A DNA stretch of 17,538 nucleotides from Bacillota bacterium (GCA_023443145.1 JAEZVS010000061.1:1-17538); one strand, 5' to 3'. Shown: positions 9,027 through 16,326, counted from the first letter of the stretch. Made by a program: numbers and translations. Notes: a model not told the origin generated them from the sequence alone.

Positions 9027-10083
9027 GGGACACCCCGTCAATCACAACGGGTCCGGCATCGGCTTCTATTTGACCAATATCATAATAGACAACGCCCAGC
9101 TCATCCAGACGTGCGCACACCCCGTCTGCCTCTCCTTCTTTTATCACCAACACAAAGCCGATGCCCATGTTGAACGTGCGGTAGAGGTCTTCAACAGGCA
9201 CATGTCCTGCTTCAGCCAACCATGGGAATACCGACGGCACCGGCCAGCGGGCGGCATCGATGTGGGCATGCACGTGATCCGGCAACACACGAGGCACATT
9301 TTCTAAAAGGCCGCCGCCGGTGACATGCACCATCCCGCGCACAGCGTCACGATGGGTGGCCAATAGCGCCAGCACATCTTTTACATAAATTTTTGTAGGC
9401 GCCAAAAGGGCCTCGCCCACCGTCGTGCCCAATGCCTCCACGTAATCATCCGCCGCCAAACCCAAACGGTCAAAGACAATCTTTCTGGCCAGAGAATAAC
9501 CATTGCTGTGCAAGCCGGTGGAAGGTAGGCCAATCAGGCGGTCGCCAACATCAATTTTGCTGCCGTCAATCATCTGATCTTTTTCGACGACGCCCACCGA
9601 AAAACCGGCCACGTCATATTCACCTTCCGGGTAAAAGCCGGGCATTTCCGCCGTTTCACCGCCCACCAGGGCACAGTTGGCTTGTACACAGCCTTCTGCC
9701 ACCCCCTCCACCACCTGCGCCAACACATCAGGTTCCAGTTGACCGACGGCCACATAGTCCAGGAAAAAGAGAGGCTCGGCACCGGAAACCAAAATATCGT
9801 TGACGCACATGGCCACCGCATCAATGCCGATGGTATTGTGACGGCCGGTGAGAAAAGCCATTTTAAGTTTGGTGCCGACCCCATCGGTGCCTGAAACAAG
9901 AATCGGACGGCGGTATTTCATAACATCCAGCTCAAAAAGACCGCCAAATCCGCCTAAACCGCCCAACACTTCGGGCCGGCGGGTACGCGCCACCAAAGGT
10001 TTGATTTTCTCTACTGATTCATTGCCTTTTTCAATATCCACTCCTGCATCCCGATAGGTGATGGCAGTTTGCTCATGATCCAT
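9019..10083 (-). CDS. purM: Phosphoribosylaminoimidazole synthetase (AIR synthase)
   Basis: PurM closes the imidazole ring, converting FGAM and ATP to AIR, the fifth step. The N-terminus has YRDAGVDIEKGN and a glycine-rich GLGGFGGLFEL. The ATP-binding region reads GTDGVGTKL, followed by IGIDAVAMCVNDIL and VGGETAEMPG, all typical of AIR synthase. I choose the ATG at 10083 (354 residues) because GGGAG lies eight bases upstream. An in-frame ATG at 10101 would lie inside the purF end and would start before that site. It begins four bases after the purF stop and overlaps the purN start. PurM is homologous to the two synthetase halves of PurL encoded in the same operon. Confidence 0.97.
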   Translation of the reverse strand: MDHEQTAITYRDAGVDIEKGNESVEKIKPLVARTRRPEVLGGLGGFGGLFELDVMKYRRPILVSGTDGVGTKLKMAFLTGRHNTIGIDAVAMCVNDILVSGAEPLFFLDYVAVGQLEPDVLAQVVEGVAEGCVQANCALVGGETAEMPGFYPEGEYDVAGFSVGVVEKDQMIDGSKIDVGDRLIGLPSTGLHSNGYSLARKIVFDRLGLAADDYVEALGTTVGEALLAPTKIYVKDVLALLATHRDAVRGMVHVTGGGLLENVPRVLPDHVHAHIDAARWPVPSVFPWLAEAGHVPVEDLYRTFNMGIGFVLVIKEGEADGVCARLDELGVVYYDIGQIEADAGPVVIDGVSHA

Positions 10084-10087
10084 ATGA

Positions 10088-11476
10088 CTATCTCCCTTCA
10101 TCCGGCAAGCCCAGGCGATAAGCGCCGTTTAAACAGGCGGTGCAGAAATGAGGCTGACCGCCAACTGCTTCACCCAGTCCTTCCAGGCTCAGATAATGCA
10201 AACTATCGGCTCCGATATATGCGCAAATATCCTCCACCTCGCGACCGACTGCAATAAGCTTGTCGCGATCTGCGGTGTCAATGCCGTAATAACAAGGATG
10301 CGTTACAGGCGGACAGGTCACCAAAAAATGCACTTCTTTAGCGCCACGCTCACGCAGCAATTTAACCAGACGCCGACTGGTGGTACCGCGCACAATAGAA
10401 TCGTCCACCACCGCCACCCGACGTCCTTCCAATTCTTCACGAATGGGATTGAGTTTCAGCTTAACCATCTGTTCCCGCATTTCCTGCGTAGGCTGAATAA
10501 ACGTGCGGCCGGTGTAGCGGTTTTTCAAAATACCTTGTGTGAAAGTTAAATTTTGTTCTTCAGCGAAGCCGATTGCAGCGGTTGTACCGCTATCCGGCAC
10601 GGGAATCACAATATCCACATCGAGACGCTCAATTTCCTGCGCCAAGATTTGCCCCATGCGTCGTCGCGACTGATTGACATTGATGCCGTCAATGGTGCTG
10701 TCGGGACGGGCAAAATACACATATTCAAAAATACAGTGTGCCGGCGTTGGCGGATGGGCAATATCATGACTTTTAAAACCGTCGTCGTCAATGGTTAAAA
10801 TTTCACCGGGGCGCACATCGCGAATAAAAGTCGCACCGATGGTATCCAGCGCACAGCTTTCCGAAGCCACCACATACCCGCCGGCAATTTCCCCTAAGAC
10901 CAGGGGCCGATTTCCGTACGGATCACGGGCGGCGTAGAGTTTGCCCTGGTTCAAAGCCACAATAGCATAAGATCCCTCCAAATCGACCATGGCCTGCGCC
11001 AATGATGTATCCAAACTGCCATGGCCGTAACGCGCCACCAAATTACACAGCACTTCCGTATCGGTGGTGGTTTGAAAAAGGGCGCCGGCCTGTGAAAGCC
11101 AGCCTTTGAGTTTTTTGGTGTTGGTTAAATTGCCATTGTGGGCCAGAGCCAAATCTCCTTGTAAATAAGAGGCCACAATCGGCTGCGTATTGATTTCTGA
11201 ATTAGCGCCTGTGGTGGAATACCGCACATGACCGATGGCGGCATTGCCTTGAAGATTGGCGATAATCTGCTCATTAAAAGCTTCCGTTACCAGGCCCAAG
11301 GATTTATGGTAATTGATGTAACCGTCCCGGCTGACGGCAATGCCGCAGCCCTCTTGGCCGCGGTGCTGCAGCGCAAAAAGTCCGTAATAAGCTTTTTCCG
11401 CCACGTTCTGGTCTTTGGTATAGATGCCAAAGACCCCACATTCTTCATGAAGTCCGTCCTCAGTCAGACACGCCAT
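10088..11476 (-). CDS. purF: Amidophosphoribosyltransferase (PRPP amidotransferase), Fe-S type
   Basis: PurF makes 5-phosphoribosylamine from PRPP and glutamine, the committed first step. The N-terminus carries a 12-residue propeptide before Cys13 of ECGVFGI, which becomes the Ntn nucleophile after cleavage. LQHRGQEG follows. The C-terminal phosphoribosyltransferase half has the PRPP loop VAVVDDSIVRGTTSRR with Asp358-Asp359. Cys248 (HCIFEY), Cys395 (THPCYYGID) and Cys445/Cys448 (CTAC) occupy the positions of the [4Fe-4S] ligands of the Bacillus subtilis enzyme. The protein is therefore expected to be oxygen-labile, which fits an anaerobe. The start has GGAGGG five to six bases upstream. Its substrate PRPP is also the expected ligand of the operon riboswitch. 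Confidence 0.97.
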   Translation of the reverse strand: MACLTEDGLHEECGVFGIYTKDQNVAEKAYYGLFALQHRGQEGCGIAVSRDGYINYHKSLGLVTEAFNEQIIANLQGNAAIGHVRYSTTGANSEINTQPIVASYLQGDLALAHNGNLTNTKKLKGWLSQAGALFQTTTDTEVLCNLVARYGHGSLDTSLAQAMVDLEGSYAIVALNQGKLYAARDPYGNRPLVLGEIAGGYVVASESCALDTIGATFIRDVRPGEILTIDDDGFKSHDIAHPPTPAHCIFEYVYFARPDSTIDGINVNQSRRRMGQILAQEIERLDVDIVIPVPDSGTTAAIGFAEEQNLTFTQGILKNRYTGRTFIQPTQEMREQMVKLKLNPIREELEGRRVAVVDDSIVRGTTSRRLVKLLRERGAKEVHFLVTCPPVTHPCYYGIDTADRDKLIAVGREVEDICAYIGADSLHYLSLEGLGEAVGGQPHFCTACLNGAYRLGLPDEGR

Positions 11477-11498
11477 ATTATCCCTCCAAATACTGCGT

Positions 11499-12218
11499 TT
11501 ACTTCAACGCTTGTAAACGGTTCCACACTTCCACATAGGCTTCTTCCACATGGCCCAGATCCCGGCGAAAGCGGTCTTTATCCAGCTTTTCTCTGGTGGT
11601 TTTATCCCAAAGGCGGCACGTGTCCGGTGAAATTTCATCTGCCAAAATAATTTTCCCTTCCGGGGTACGGCCAAATTCCAACTTAAAGTCCACCAAAATA
11701 AGATTGGCTTTGTCTAAAAGCTCTTTCAATAGATCGTTGATGCGAAATGCTTCGTCAATCAGGTAATCAATTTCTTCTTTGGTAGCCAGACCCATAGCCT
11801 GAGCATGATAGCGGTTGATTAAAGGATCGCCCAAATCGTCATTCTTATAGGAAAACTCAATAATGGTTTCTTTCGGTTCACTGCCTTCTTCCAAGCCGTA
11901 GCGTTTGGCCATTGAACCGGCAATGATGTTGCGCACAATCACTTCTAACGGTACAATTTCCACCCTTTTAACCAGCTGATGGGTATCATCCACATATTCA
12001 ATCAGATGGTTTTCCACGCCTTTTTCAGCCAGATATTTAAAGAAGTAGGCAGATATTTTGTTGTTCATAATGCCTTTATTACTAATTTGGCCCCGCTTTT
12101 CACCATTAAAGGCGGTGGCGTCATCTTTATAGGCCACCATGTAGACGTTTTCATCACTGGTTTTGAATATTTTTTTTGCTTTGCCTTCATAAAGCTGTTC
12201 CAATACCTCTACTGACAT
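11499..12218 (-). CDS. purC: SAICAR synthetase
   Basis: PurC joins aspartate to CAIR with ATP, giving SAICAR, the seventh step. The 239-residue chain has YEGKAKKIF near residue 10 (nucleotide site), the signature [17 protein letters not shown] and the second signature [11 protein letters not shown], followed by [11 protein letters not shown]. Length is the usual bacterial one. The ATG at 12218 has AAGGAGAGA upstream with good spacing. It lies 55 bases after purB and 22 bases before purF, with no terminator in either gap. Confidence 0.97.
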   Translation of the reverse strand: MSVEVLEQLYEGKAKKIFKTSDENVYMVAYKDDATAFNGEKRGQISNKGIMNNKISAYFFKYLAEKGVENHLIEYVDDTHQLVKRVEIVPLEVIVRNIIAGSMAKRYGLEEGSEPKETIIEFSYKNDDLGDPLINRYHAQAMGLATKEEIDYLIDEAFRINDLLKELLDKANLILVDFKLEFGRTPEGKIILADEISPDTCRLWDKTTREKLDKDRFRRDLGHVEEAYVEVWNRLQALK

Positions 12219-12273
12219 GTTGATCTCTCCTTATTTTTATCGTCCCATACCGTATTGTGTGCAATGGATATTT

Positions 12274-13569
12274 TTACAGCAAACCCGCTCTTTTAAAAAT
12301 CTCATCAACCCGTTTGGTGTGATAAGAATAGTCAAACAGATCATCCACCTGCTCCGGAGTTAGTTGAGCCATAATGCGCTCATCTTGCAGCACCAAATCT
12401 TTAAACATCACTTTTTCATCCCAGGCGCGCAATGCATTTTCCTGCACCCAGGGATAAGCCGTATCACGAGCAATGCCGCTGTCCACCAAAGCCAAGAGCA
12501 CCCGCTGCGAAAAGACCAGACCCAAGGTTTTTTCCACATTGGCCATCATTTGCGCTTCGTTCACATTGAGATTTTCAATGACATCGGTAAAAATAGTTAG
12601 AATATAGTAAAGCAGGGCAGTTGCATCCGGCATGATGATGCGCTCCACCGACGAATGAGAAATATCTCTTTCATGCCAGGTGACAGCATTTTCAGCCGCC
12701 GGAATCACATTGGCGCGAATAATTCGCGCCAATCCGCACACCCGCTCGCAGTGGATGGGGTTGCGCTTATGCGGCATGGCAGACGAGCCTTTCTGCCCTT
12801 TGGTAAAAGCTTCCAGCACTTCGCCAATTTCCGTACGCTGCAAATTGCGGATTTCTGTGGCGAATTTTTCCAACGATGTGGCAATGTTGGCCAAGGCCAT
12901 CATAAATTCCAAATGATGATCGCGCTGAATGATTTGGGTGGAAATCGGTTCCGGCGTAAGTTCCAAATGTCGGCACACATAAGCTTCAACGCGCGGATCG
13001 ATGTTGGCAAAGGTGCCCACCGCTCCGGAAATAGCACCCACACTGACTGAATCAATGGCTCTATCTAAACGCGCCAATTGACGCGCCATTTCCGTGTACC
13101 ACACGGCCAGTTTCAAACCGAAAGTGACCGGTTCGGCGTGCACACCGTGGGTACGTCCAATGGCCAACACATCTTTGTAACGCAAGGCTTGGGCTTTGAG
13201 CACATCCAGCAGAAGAGCCGTTTTTTCGCGAATAAGAAGTCCCGCTTGGCGAAGCTGTACGGAAAAACTGGTATCGAGCACATCAGAGGAGGTCATGCCC
13301 AGATGAATGTATTTGGCATCTTCACCGACAAACTCTGCCACGCTGGATACAAAAGCGATCACATCGTGCTTGGTTTGGCGTTCAATTTCGTGAATGCGAT
13401 TGACATCGAAATTCGCTTTGGCGCGAATATTTTGTGCCGCTTCTTTGGGAATTTCTCCGATCTCTGCCATGGCTTCCGAAGCCAGCACTTCCACTTCCAT
13501 CATGATGGCAAATTTGTTTTCTTCCGACCAGATTTTTTGCATTTCCGGCTTACTGTAACGATCGATCAT
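12274..13569 (-). CDS. purB: Adenylosuccinate lyase
   Basis: PurB acts twice in purine synthesis. It cleaves SAICAR to AICAR and fumarate here, and later adenylosuccinate to AMP. The 431-residue chain belongs to the fumarase/aspartase superfamily. It has HLGMTSSDV, the catalytic-acid motif THGVHAEP (His141 and His144) and the superfamily signature GSSAMPHKRNP with Ser262-Ser263 on the mobile loop. The ATG at 13569 shares one base with the purE stop (TAATG) and has AAGGAGA upstream, so the two are translationally coupled. Its place between purE and purC, inside the IMP operon, puts it with the genes whose products act on either side of it. Confidence 0.97.
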   Translation of the reverse strand: MIDRYSKPEMQKIWSEENKFAIMMEVEVLASEAMAEIGEIPKEAAQNIRAKANFDVNRIHEIERQTKHDVIAFVSSVAEFVGEDAKYIHLGMTSSDVLDTSFSVQLRQAGLLIREKTALLLDVLKAQALRYKDVLAIGRTHGVHAEPVTFGLKLAVWYTEMARQLARLDRAIDSVSVGAISGAVGTFANIDPRVEAYVCRHLELTPEPISTQIIQRDHHLEFMMALANIATSLEKFATEIRNLQRTEIGEVLEAFTKGQKGSSAMPHKRNPIHCERVCGLARIIRANVIPAAENAVTWHERDISHSSVERIIMPDATALLYYILTIFTDVIENLNVNEAQMMANVEKTLGLVFSQRVLLALVDSGIARDTAYPWVQENALRAWDEKVMFKDLVLQDERIMAQLTPEQVDDLFDYSYHTKRVDEIFKRAGLL

Positions 13570-14093
13570 TATTTTGTCTCCTTATATGCACGCACTTTTT
13601 CCTGTACCACCTGATTTTTACCTGCCACATCTTGAGCCATTTTCGCTTTATACTCTGCCAGCGCCTCAGCCAGAGAAGCGTTGTGGATGGCCAGCATTTG
13701 CACCGCCAGTAAAGCCGCATTTTTGGCTCCGTCTATAGCCACCGTTGCGACAGGAATCCCTGAAGGCATCTGCACCGTGGCATACAGAGCATCCACTCCG
13801 GAAAGGGCTGTGGCATTAATGGGCACCCCGATCACCGGAAGGGTGGTCTTTGCCGCCAACACGCCGCCCAAATGGGCTGCCGCCCCTGCGCCGGCAATAA
13901 TCACACCAAAGCCTTGCTCTCTGGCCGATTCTGAAAATGCAAGCGCTTTATCCGGCGTGCGGTGGGCACTGGCCACCAACACCTCATAGTCTACCTGAAA
14001 CTGCTCCAACACATCTAAGGCCTTGCTCATCACGCCAAAATCCGAGTCGCTGCCCATAACAACGGCCACTTTCTTCACATCATTCACGCCCAT
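13569..14093 (-). CDS. purE: N5-carboxyaminoimidazole ribonucleotide mutase, class I
   Basis: Class I PurE moves the carboxyl group of N5-CAIR to C4, giving CAIR, the sixth step. The 174-residue protein opens with VAVVMGSDSD (phosphate loop, Asp16) and has SAHRTP with His44, then IIAGAGAAAHLGG, TTLPVIGVP and QMPSGIPVATV. These are the class I hallmarks. The ATG at 14093 has GGAAGGAGA upstream. It is the first gene of the operon and starts 28 bases after the leader terminator. The partner PurK, which makes N5-CAIR from AIR, bicarbonate and ATP, is absent from this window. It may be encoded elsewhere. Confidence 0.95.
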   Translation of the reverse strand: MGVNDVKKVAVVMGSDSDFGVMSKALDVLEQFQVDYEVLVASAHRTPDKALAFSESAREQGFGVIIAGAGAAAHLGGVLAAKTTLPVIGVPINATALSGVDALYATVQMPSGIPVATVAIDGAKNAALLAVQMLAIHNASLAEALAEYKAKMAQDVAGKNQVVQEKVRAYKETK

Positions 14094-14121
14094 TTCTCCT
14101 TCCCTAAAATCAATGGTTTAC

Positions 14122-14172
14122 AAAAAAACAGGCGGGCAGGTTCACTATATTCATAGGAAACCTACCCGCCTG
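14122..14172 (-). terminator. Regulated intrinsic terminator in the purine operon leader
   Basis: On the minus strand CAGGCGGGTAGGTT (14172-14159) pairs with AACCTGCCCGCCTG (14142-14129) in a 14-base-pair stem with one G-U pair. A 16-base loop and seven T residues complete it. The 5' arm is made of the last conserved bases of the riboswitch candidate, so the aptamer and the terminator cannot both form. Confidence 0.9.
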
Positions 14173-14276
14173 GTCTTTTATACCTTCGGTGTAGCACAGT
14201 CTGTGCCCACGCCACTCGGTCAGCATTGCTGCCCTAGGCATGCTTTCCCGTCACGCGACATATTGACAAATATATC
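14156..14276 (-). promoter_or_regulatory. ykkC subtype 2b (PRPP) riboswitch candidate upstream of purE
   Basis: The minus-strand leader has the ykkC-family order of conserved blocks: GGGAAAG, CCTAGGG, GACCGAGTGGC, CACCG, GGTATAAAAGACC and CAGGCGGGTAGGTTTCC. Visible helices are P1 (GGAAA with TTTCC), P2 (CATGCC with GGCGTG), a short P3 (CAGC-AAT-GCTG), P4 (GCACA-GAC-TGTGC) and a GGT/ACC pairing around ATAAAAG. An upstream hairpin (14276-14257) fits the P0 element of subtype 2. The CAGGCGGGTAGGTTTC end and the purine operon context point to the PRPP subtype rather than guanidine or ppGpp. The 3' side of P1 and the conserved end are shared with the terminator. I infer that PRPP binding blocks termination and turns the operon on. 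The PRPP-versus-ppGpp choice rests mainly on context. Confidence 0.85.
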
Positions 14277-14296
14277 CAACAACGGCTCTCTATTCG

Positions 14297-14325
14297 ATTT
14301 TAATCACTACTGAAGCATCTTACAA
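14297..14325 (-). promoter_or_regulatory. SigA-type promoter of the purine operon
   Basis: The -35 box TTGTAA (14325-14320), a 17-base spacer and the -10 box TAAAAT (14302-14297) lie just upstream of the riboswitch. Transcription from about 14290 would include the whole aptamer, with P0 starting about 14 bases in. I see no PurR-type box, but I could not test for one. Confidence 0.75.
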
Positions 14326-14404
14326 AAACAGTTTAGCACAAGGATCTTACCCCGTCAACCAAAGGCCCTGGATACAATGCAATTGTTCCGGCAACAACTT
14401 CGGC

Positions 14405-14791
14405 TTAAAAAGCATTCGGATAGTGGCGAATGTCAACCGACCCGTCATCTGTAAACACCACAGCAACCACATCAAAACGACATTCCGGGAAATCGTCTCC
14501 ATGATGTGCATATAAATACTGCATGGCTGTACGACGAACAAATCCCTGCTTTTTTTCATCCACAGTCATTTCCGGCAATATATCCCTACAGCTGCGGCTG
14601 CGCACCTCAGTAAAAACAAGAGTTTTTCCATCTTGACTGATGATGTCGATCTCGCCGCGTTGGGCACGATAGTTGGTGGCCACAATGCGGTGGCCCAGCT
14701 TTTTTAAATACCCTTGGGCCAAATCTTCGCCGCATTTACCGGTTTCATGGCGTTTTTCCTTACGCCCCTTGAATCCATGCATCCACAACAT
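14405..14791 (-). CDS. yraN: YraN / UPF0102 family protein with a nuclease-like fold
   Basis: The protein has the UPF0102 (YraN) pattern: ETGKCGEDLAQGYLKKLGHRI, then NYRAQRGEIDII, then LVFTEVRSR, ending HYPNAF. The residues around Asp49 and Glu62-x-Arg64 fit the PD-(D/E)xK nuclease-like core of this family. Its cellular role is not established. The start is uncertain. The ATG at 14791 (128 residues, AAGGTGA about seven bases upstream) and the ATG at 14782 both lie inside yqeY, and homologues normally begin closer to residue 14. Translation is probably coupled to yqeY, which it overlaps by 20-30 bases. I see no terminator between this gene and the purine promoter. Confidence 0.88.
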   Translation of the reverse strand: MLWMHGFKGRKEKRHETGKCGEDLAQGYLKKLGHRIVATNYRAQRGEIDIISQDGKTLVFTEVRSRSCRDILPEMTVDEKKQGFVRRTAMQYLYAHHGDDFPECRFDVVAVVFTDDGSVDIRHYPNAF

Positions 14792-15203
14792 GAGCGATCA
14801 CCTTGCCGTCGGCTTGGCCCTTTAATGCGCCCATGGCCAATTTCATGAGCTGACCCTTGCTTTTAGGTTCTCGCGTCAAGCCTGAGGCCGCAAAAATTTC
14901 TTCCAGCTTTTCTTGAATCTCGGCTTCACTCAGCTGAGCTGGCAGATAAGAAGCAATGATTTCTTTTTCACGAGCGATGCCTTCCTGTATGTCCGGACGG
15001 CCATCGGCTAAATGGTAGCTTTCTTGCGCCTGTTTATACAGCTTCTGCACAATGGCTTGACAATCGGCTTCATTCAACTCGCCGCCTTTTTCTTTTTTGG
15101 CGTACGTCATGGCTGACAAAAGATTGGTCAACACTTTATTTTTTTCGCTGTCCTTATTTTTAAGGGCAAGCATTTTCTCTTTTCGATAATCATCGTATAA
15201 CAT
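14760..15203 (-). CDS. yqeY: YqeY family protein (GatB/YqeY domain)
   Basis: The 147-residue protein matches the small stand-alone GatB/YqeY family. It has a basic helical N-terminus (YDDYRKEKMLALKNKD), the segment LLSAMTYAKKEKGGELNEAD, then REKEIIASYLPAQLSEAEI and a C-terminal SKGQLMKLAMGALKGQADGKVI typical of the tRNA-binding tail domain of GatB. The family is proposed to act on aminoacyl-tRNA or tRNA, but this is inferred from the shared domain. The ATG at 15203 has AGGAGAGA upstream. It follows the zinc-ribbon gene by 29 bases and overlaps yraN. Confidence 0.92.
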   Translation of the reverse strand: MLYDDYRKEKMLALKNKDSEKNKVLTNLLSAMTYAKKEKGGELNEADCQAIVQKLYKQAQESYHLADGRPDIQEGIAREKEIIASYLPAQLSEAEIQEKLEEIFAASGLTREPKSKGQLMKLAMGALKGQADGKVIAHVVDAWIQGA

Positions 15204-15232
15204 ATATCTCTCCTATATGAGACATTTGGCCC

Positions 15233-15829
15233 TTAGCGGCTTTTTTCATATATTTCATCCGGCGTCAGCAACTCTCTGCTTTTATTGGCACGTACCGCAA
15301 AAAGTGAGAAAACAATGCTGCCGAACATCAACAAAACAAAGGCCACCAATGGGTTCAAAGCCACCACAGCCAAAGCCGGCAAAAGCACCAACAACCGGGA
15401 AAACTTCACTTGTTTTCCTACGCCGTGACAATCGGGACAAAATACTTCCAGATGTTTTTTGCGGAGTGTCTTACCCGTTACCATACCGGTGCCTTGGCAA
15501 GCCGGGCAGGTACGATGAGAGATATAGGACTCCTCAACTTCGCGCACAATTCGGCTCAGCCCGTTGCACACTGGGCAATCTTCTTCCACTGTGCCGTTGG
15601 TGGATGCCGAACTCGTCTTTTTCACCTTGCCGTTTTTACAGGTCGGATTGTCGCAAGGCGTCTCCACTGTGTGGGTTACGCACTCTTCTTTATCCAAGAC
15701 ACCTTTCCCGTGACAAATTGGACAAGAAATTTGAGCATCATCTGAAATAGAGCCGGGCAAAACCCCCGTACCGTGGCAGGTGTGACATGATGATACGATG
15801 TTTTTAAACCAGTTTAACACGTTGCCCAT
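15233..15829 (-). CDS. Multi-CxxCxGxG zinc-ribbon membrane protein, unknown function
   Basis: I do not recognise a named gene. The 198-residue protein has six cysteine pairs: Cys15/18 (CHTCHGTG), 36/39 (CPICHGKG), 59/64 (CDNPTC, with a wider gap), 85/88 (CPVCNGLS), 108/111 (CPACQGTG) and 131/134 (CPDCHGVG). These resemble the zinc-binding centre of DnaJ, but there is no J domain. A hydrophobic hairpin (about 146-158 and 160-179) follows, then a short polar tail, EIYEKSR. I infer a cytoplasmic metal-binding region anchored by a C-terminal membrane hairpin. The ATG at 15829 has AAAGGAG seven bases upstream. It lies 21 bases after a smaller relative. Function could be protein folding, membrane quality control or scaffolding; none is shown. 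Confidence 0.85.
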   Translation of the reverse strand: MGNVLNWFKNIVSSCHTCHGTGVLPGSISDDAQISCPICHGKGVLDKEECVTHTVETPCDNPTCKNGKVKKTSSASTNGTVEEDCPVCNGLSRIVREVEESYISHRTCPACQGTGMVTGKTLRKKHLEVFCPDCHGVGKQVKFSRLLVLLPALAVVALNPLVAFVLLMFGSIVFSLFAVRANKSRELLTPDEIYEKSR

Positions 15830-15850
15830 GGGTCCACTCCTTTAATTCTT

Positions 15851-16078
15851 TTATATTAGCAGCACCAATACAATGATGACAGCCACCATACCGATGGCTG
15901 CAGCCGCCATTCGCTTTTTATGATAGACCTTTACTTTACCGGTGCCTCGGCAATTTTCGCAAAGCACTGTCACACAATTTACGTGTTCCGTTTGACAAAT
16001 TTCCACACTGCCCACACCCTCACAATGGGTGCATTTTTTGTTTTCAACAAAAAAACCGTTGTCGCCTATCAACCCCAT
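15851..16078 (-). CDS. Small CxxCxGxG zinc-ribbon, tail-anchored membrane protein
   Basis: This 75-residue protein has two DnaJ-like knuckles, Cys16/19 (CTHCEGVG) and Cys40/43 (CENCRGTG), with extra Cys28 and Cys35 between them. A basic patch (YHKKR) and a single C-terminal membrane helix of about 19 residues follow. It looks like a one-zinc version of the next gene. I chose the ATG at 16078 because GGAGGGG lies seven bases upstream and both paralogues then begin Met-Gly. An in-frame start at 16111 lacks such a site. It is the first gene of the unit with its paralogue, yqeY and yraN. The function is unknown. Confidence 0.8.
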   Translation of the reverse strand: MGLIGDNGFFVENKKCTHCEGVGSVEICQTEHVNCVTVLCENCRGTGKVKVYHKKRMAAAAIGMVAVIIVLVLLI

Positions 16079-16127
16079 GGTTCCACCCCTCCAAAGTTGA
16101 GCAATGAGCATACTTTATCACGATGCT

Positions 16128-16156
16128 ATTGTATCATATTCAAAATAAAACCACAA
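16128..16156 (-). promoter_or_regulatory. Probable promoter of the zinc-ribbon/yqeY/yraN unit
   Basis: The -35 box TTGTGG (16156-16151), a 17-base spacer and the -10 box TACAAT (16133-16128) lie about 50 bases upstream of the first ATG at 16078. The -35 box is only a fair match. The upstream terminator at 16295-16326 supports a new transcription unit here. Confidence 0.6.
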
Positions 16157-16294
16157 CGAAACAAATCATTGCCCTTGTTGAAACCTTCTCATTTTTTATG
16201 AAATGGATAAACCGTTTCTGCGTCACAAAAACCGACCTCTAAAACAATTCCACCATGCTTTCACCACCGATAAGAGCCGGTGTTTTCCAAACAT

Positions 16295-16326
16295 ATAAAA
16301 AAGACCGACCCTGAGGTCGGTCTTTT
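16295..16326 (-). terminator. Intrinsic terminator after the SLH protein gene
   Basis: AAGACCGACC (16324-16315) pairs with GGTCGGTCTT (16310-16301) around a four-base loop and is followed by T residues on the minus strand. It lies about 19 bases after the stop codon. The A-rich flank could give weak function on the plus strand, but no gene reads towards it. Confidence 0.9.

Noticed and set aside
14100..14340. Small SRP RNA, 6S RNA or c-di-AMP (ydaO) riboswitch upstream of purE
   Set aside because: The GGAAGGNAGCA-type SRP loop, the long 6S closing stem with central bubble, and the ydaO blocks are not present. The ykkC-type blocks fit in order and spacing.
14343..14404. Protein-like reading (AEVVAGTIALYPGPLVDG) just after the yraN stop, suggesting a gene remnant
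   Set aside because: YraN already ends with the family-typical PNAF. The stretch has no start or ribosome site and is only about 20 codons long, so chance is the better explanation.
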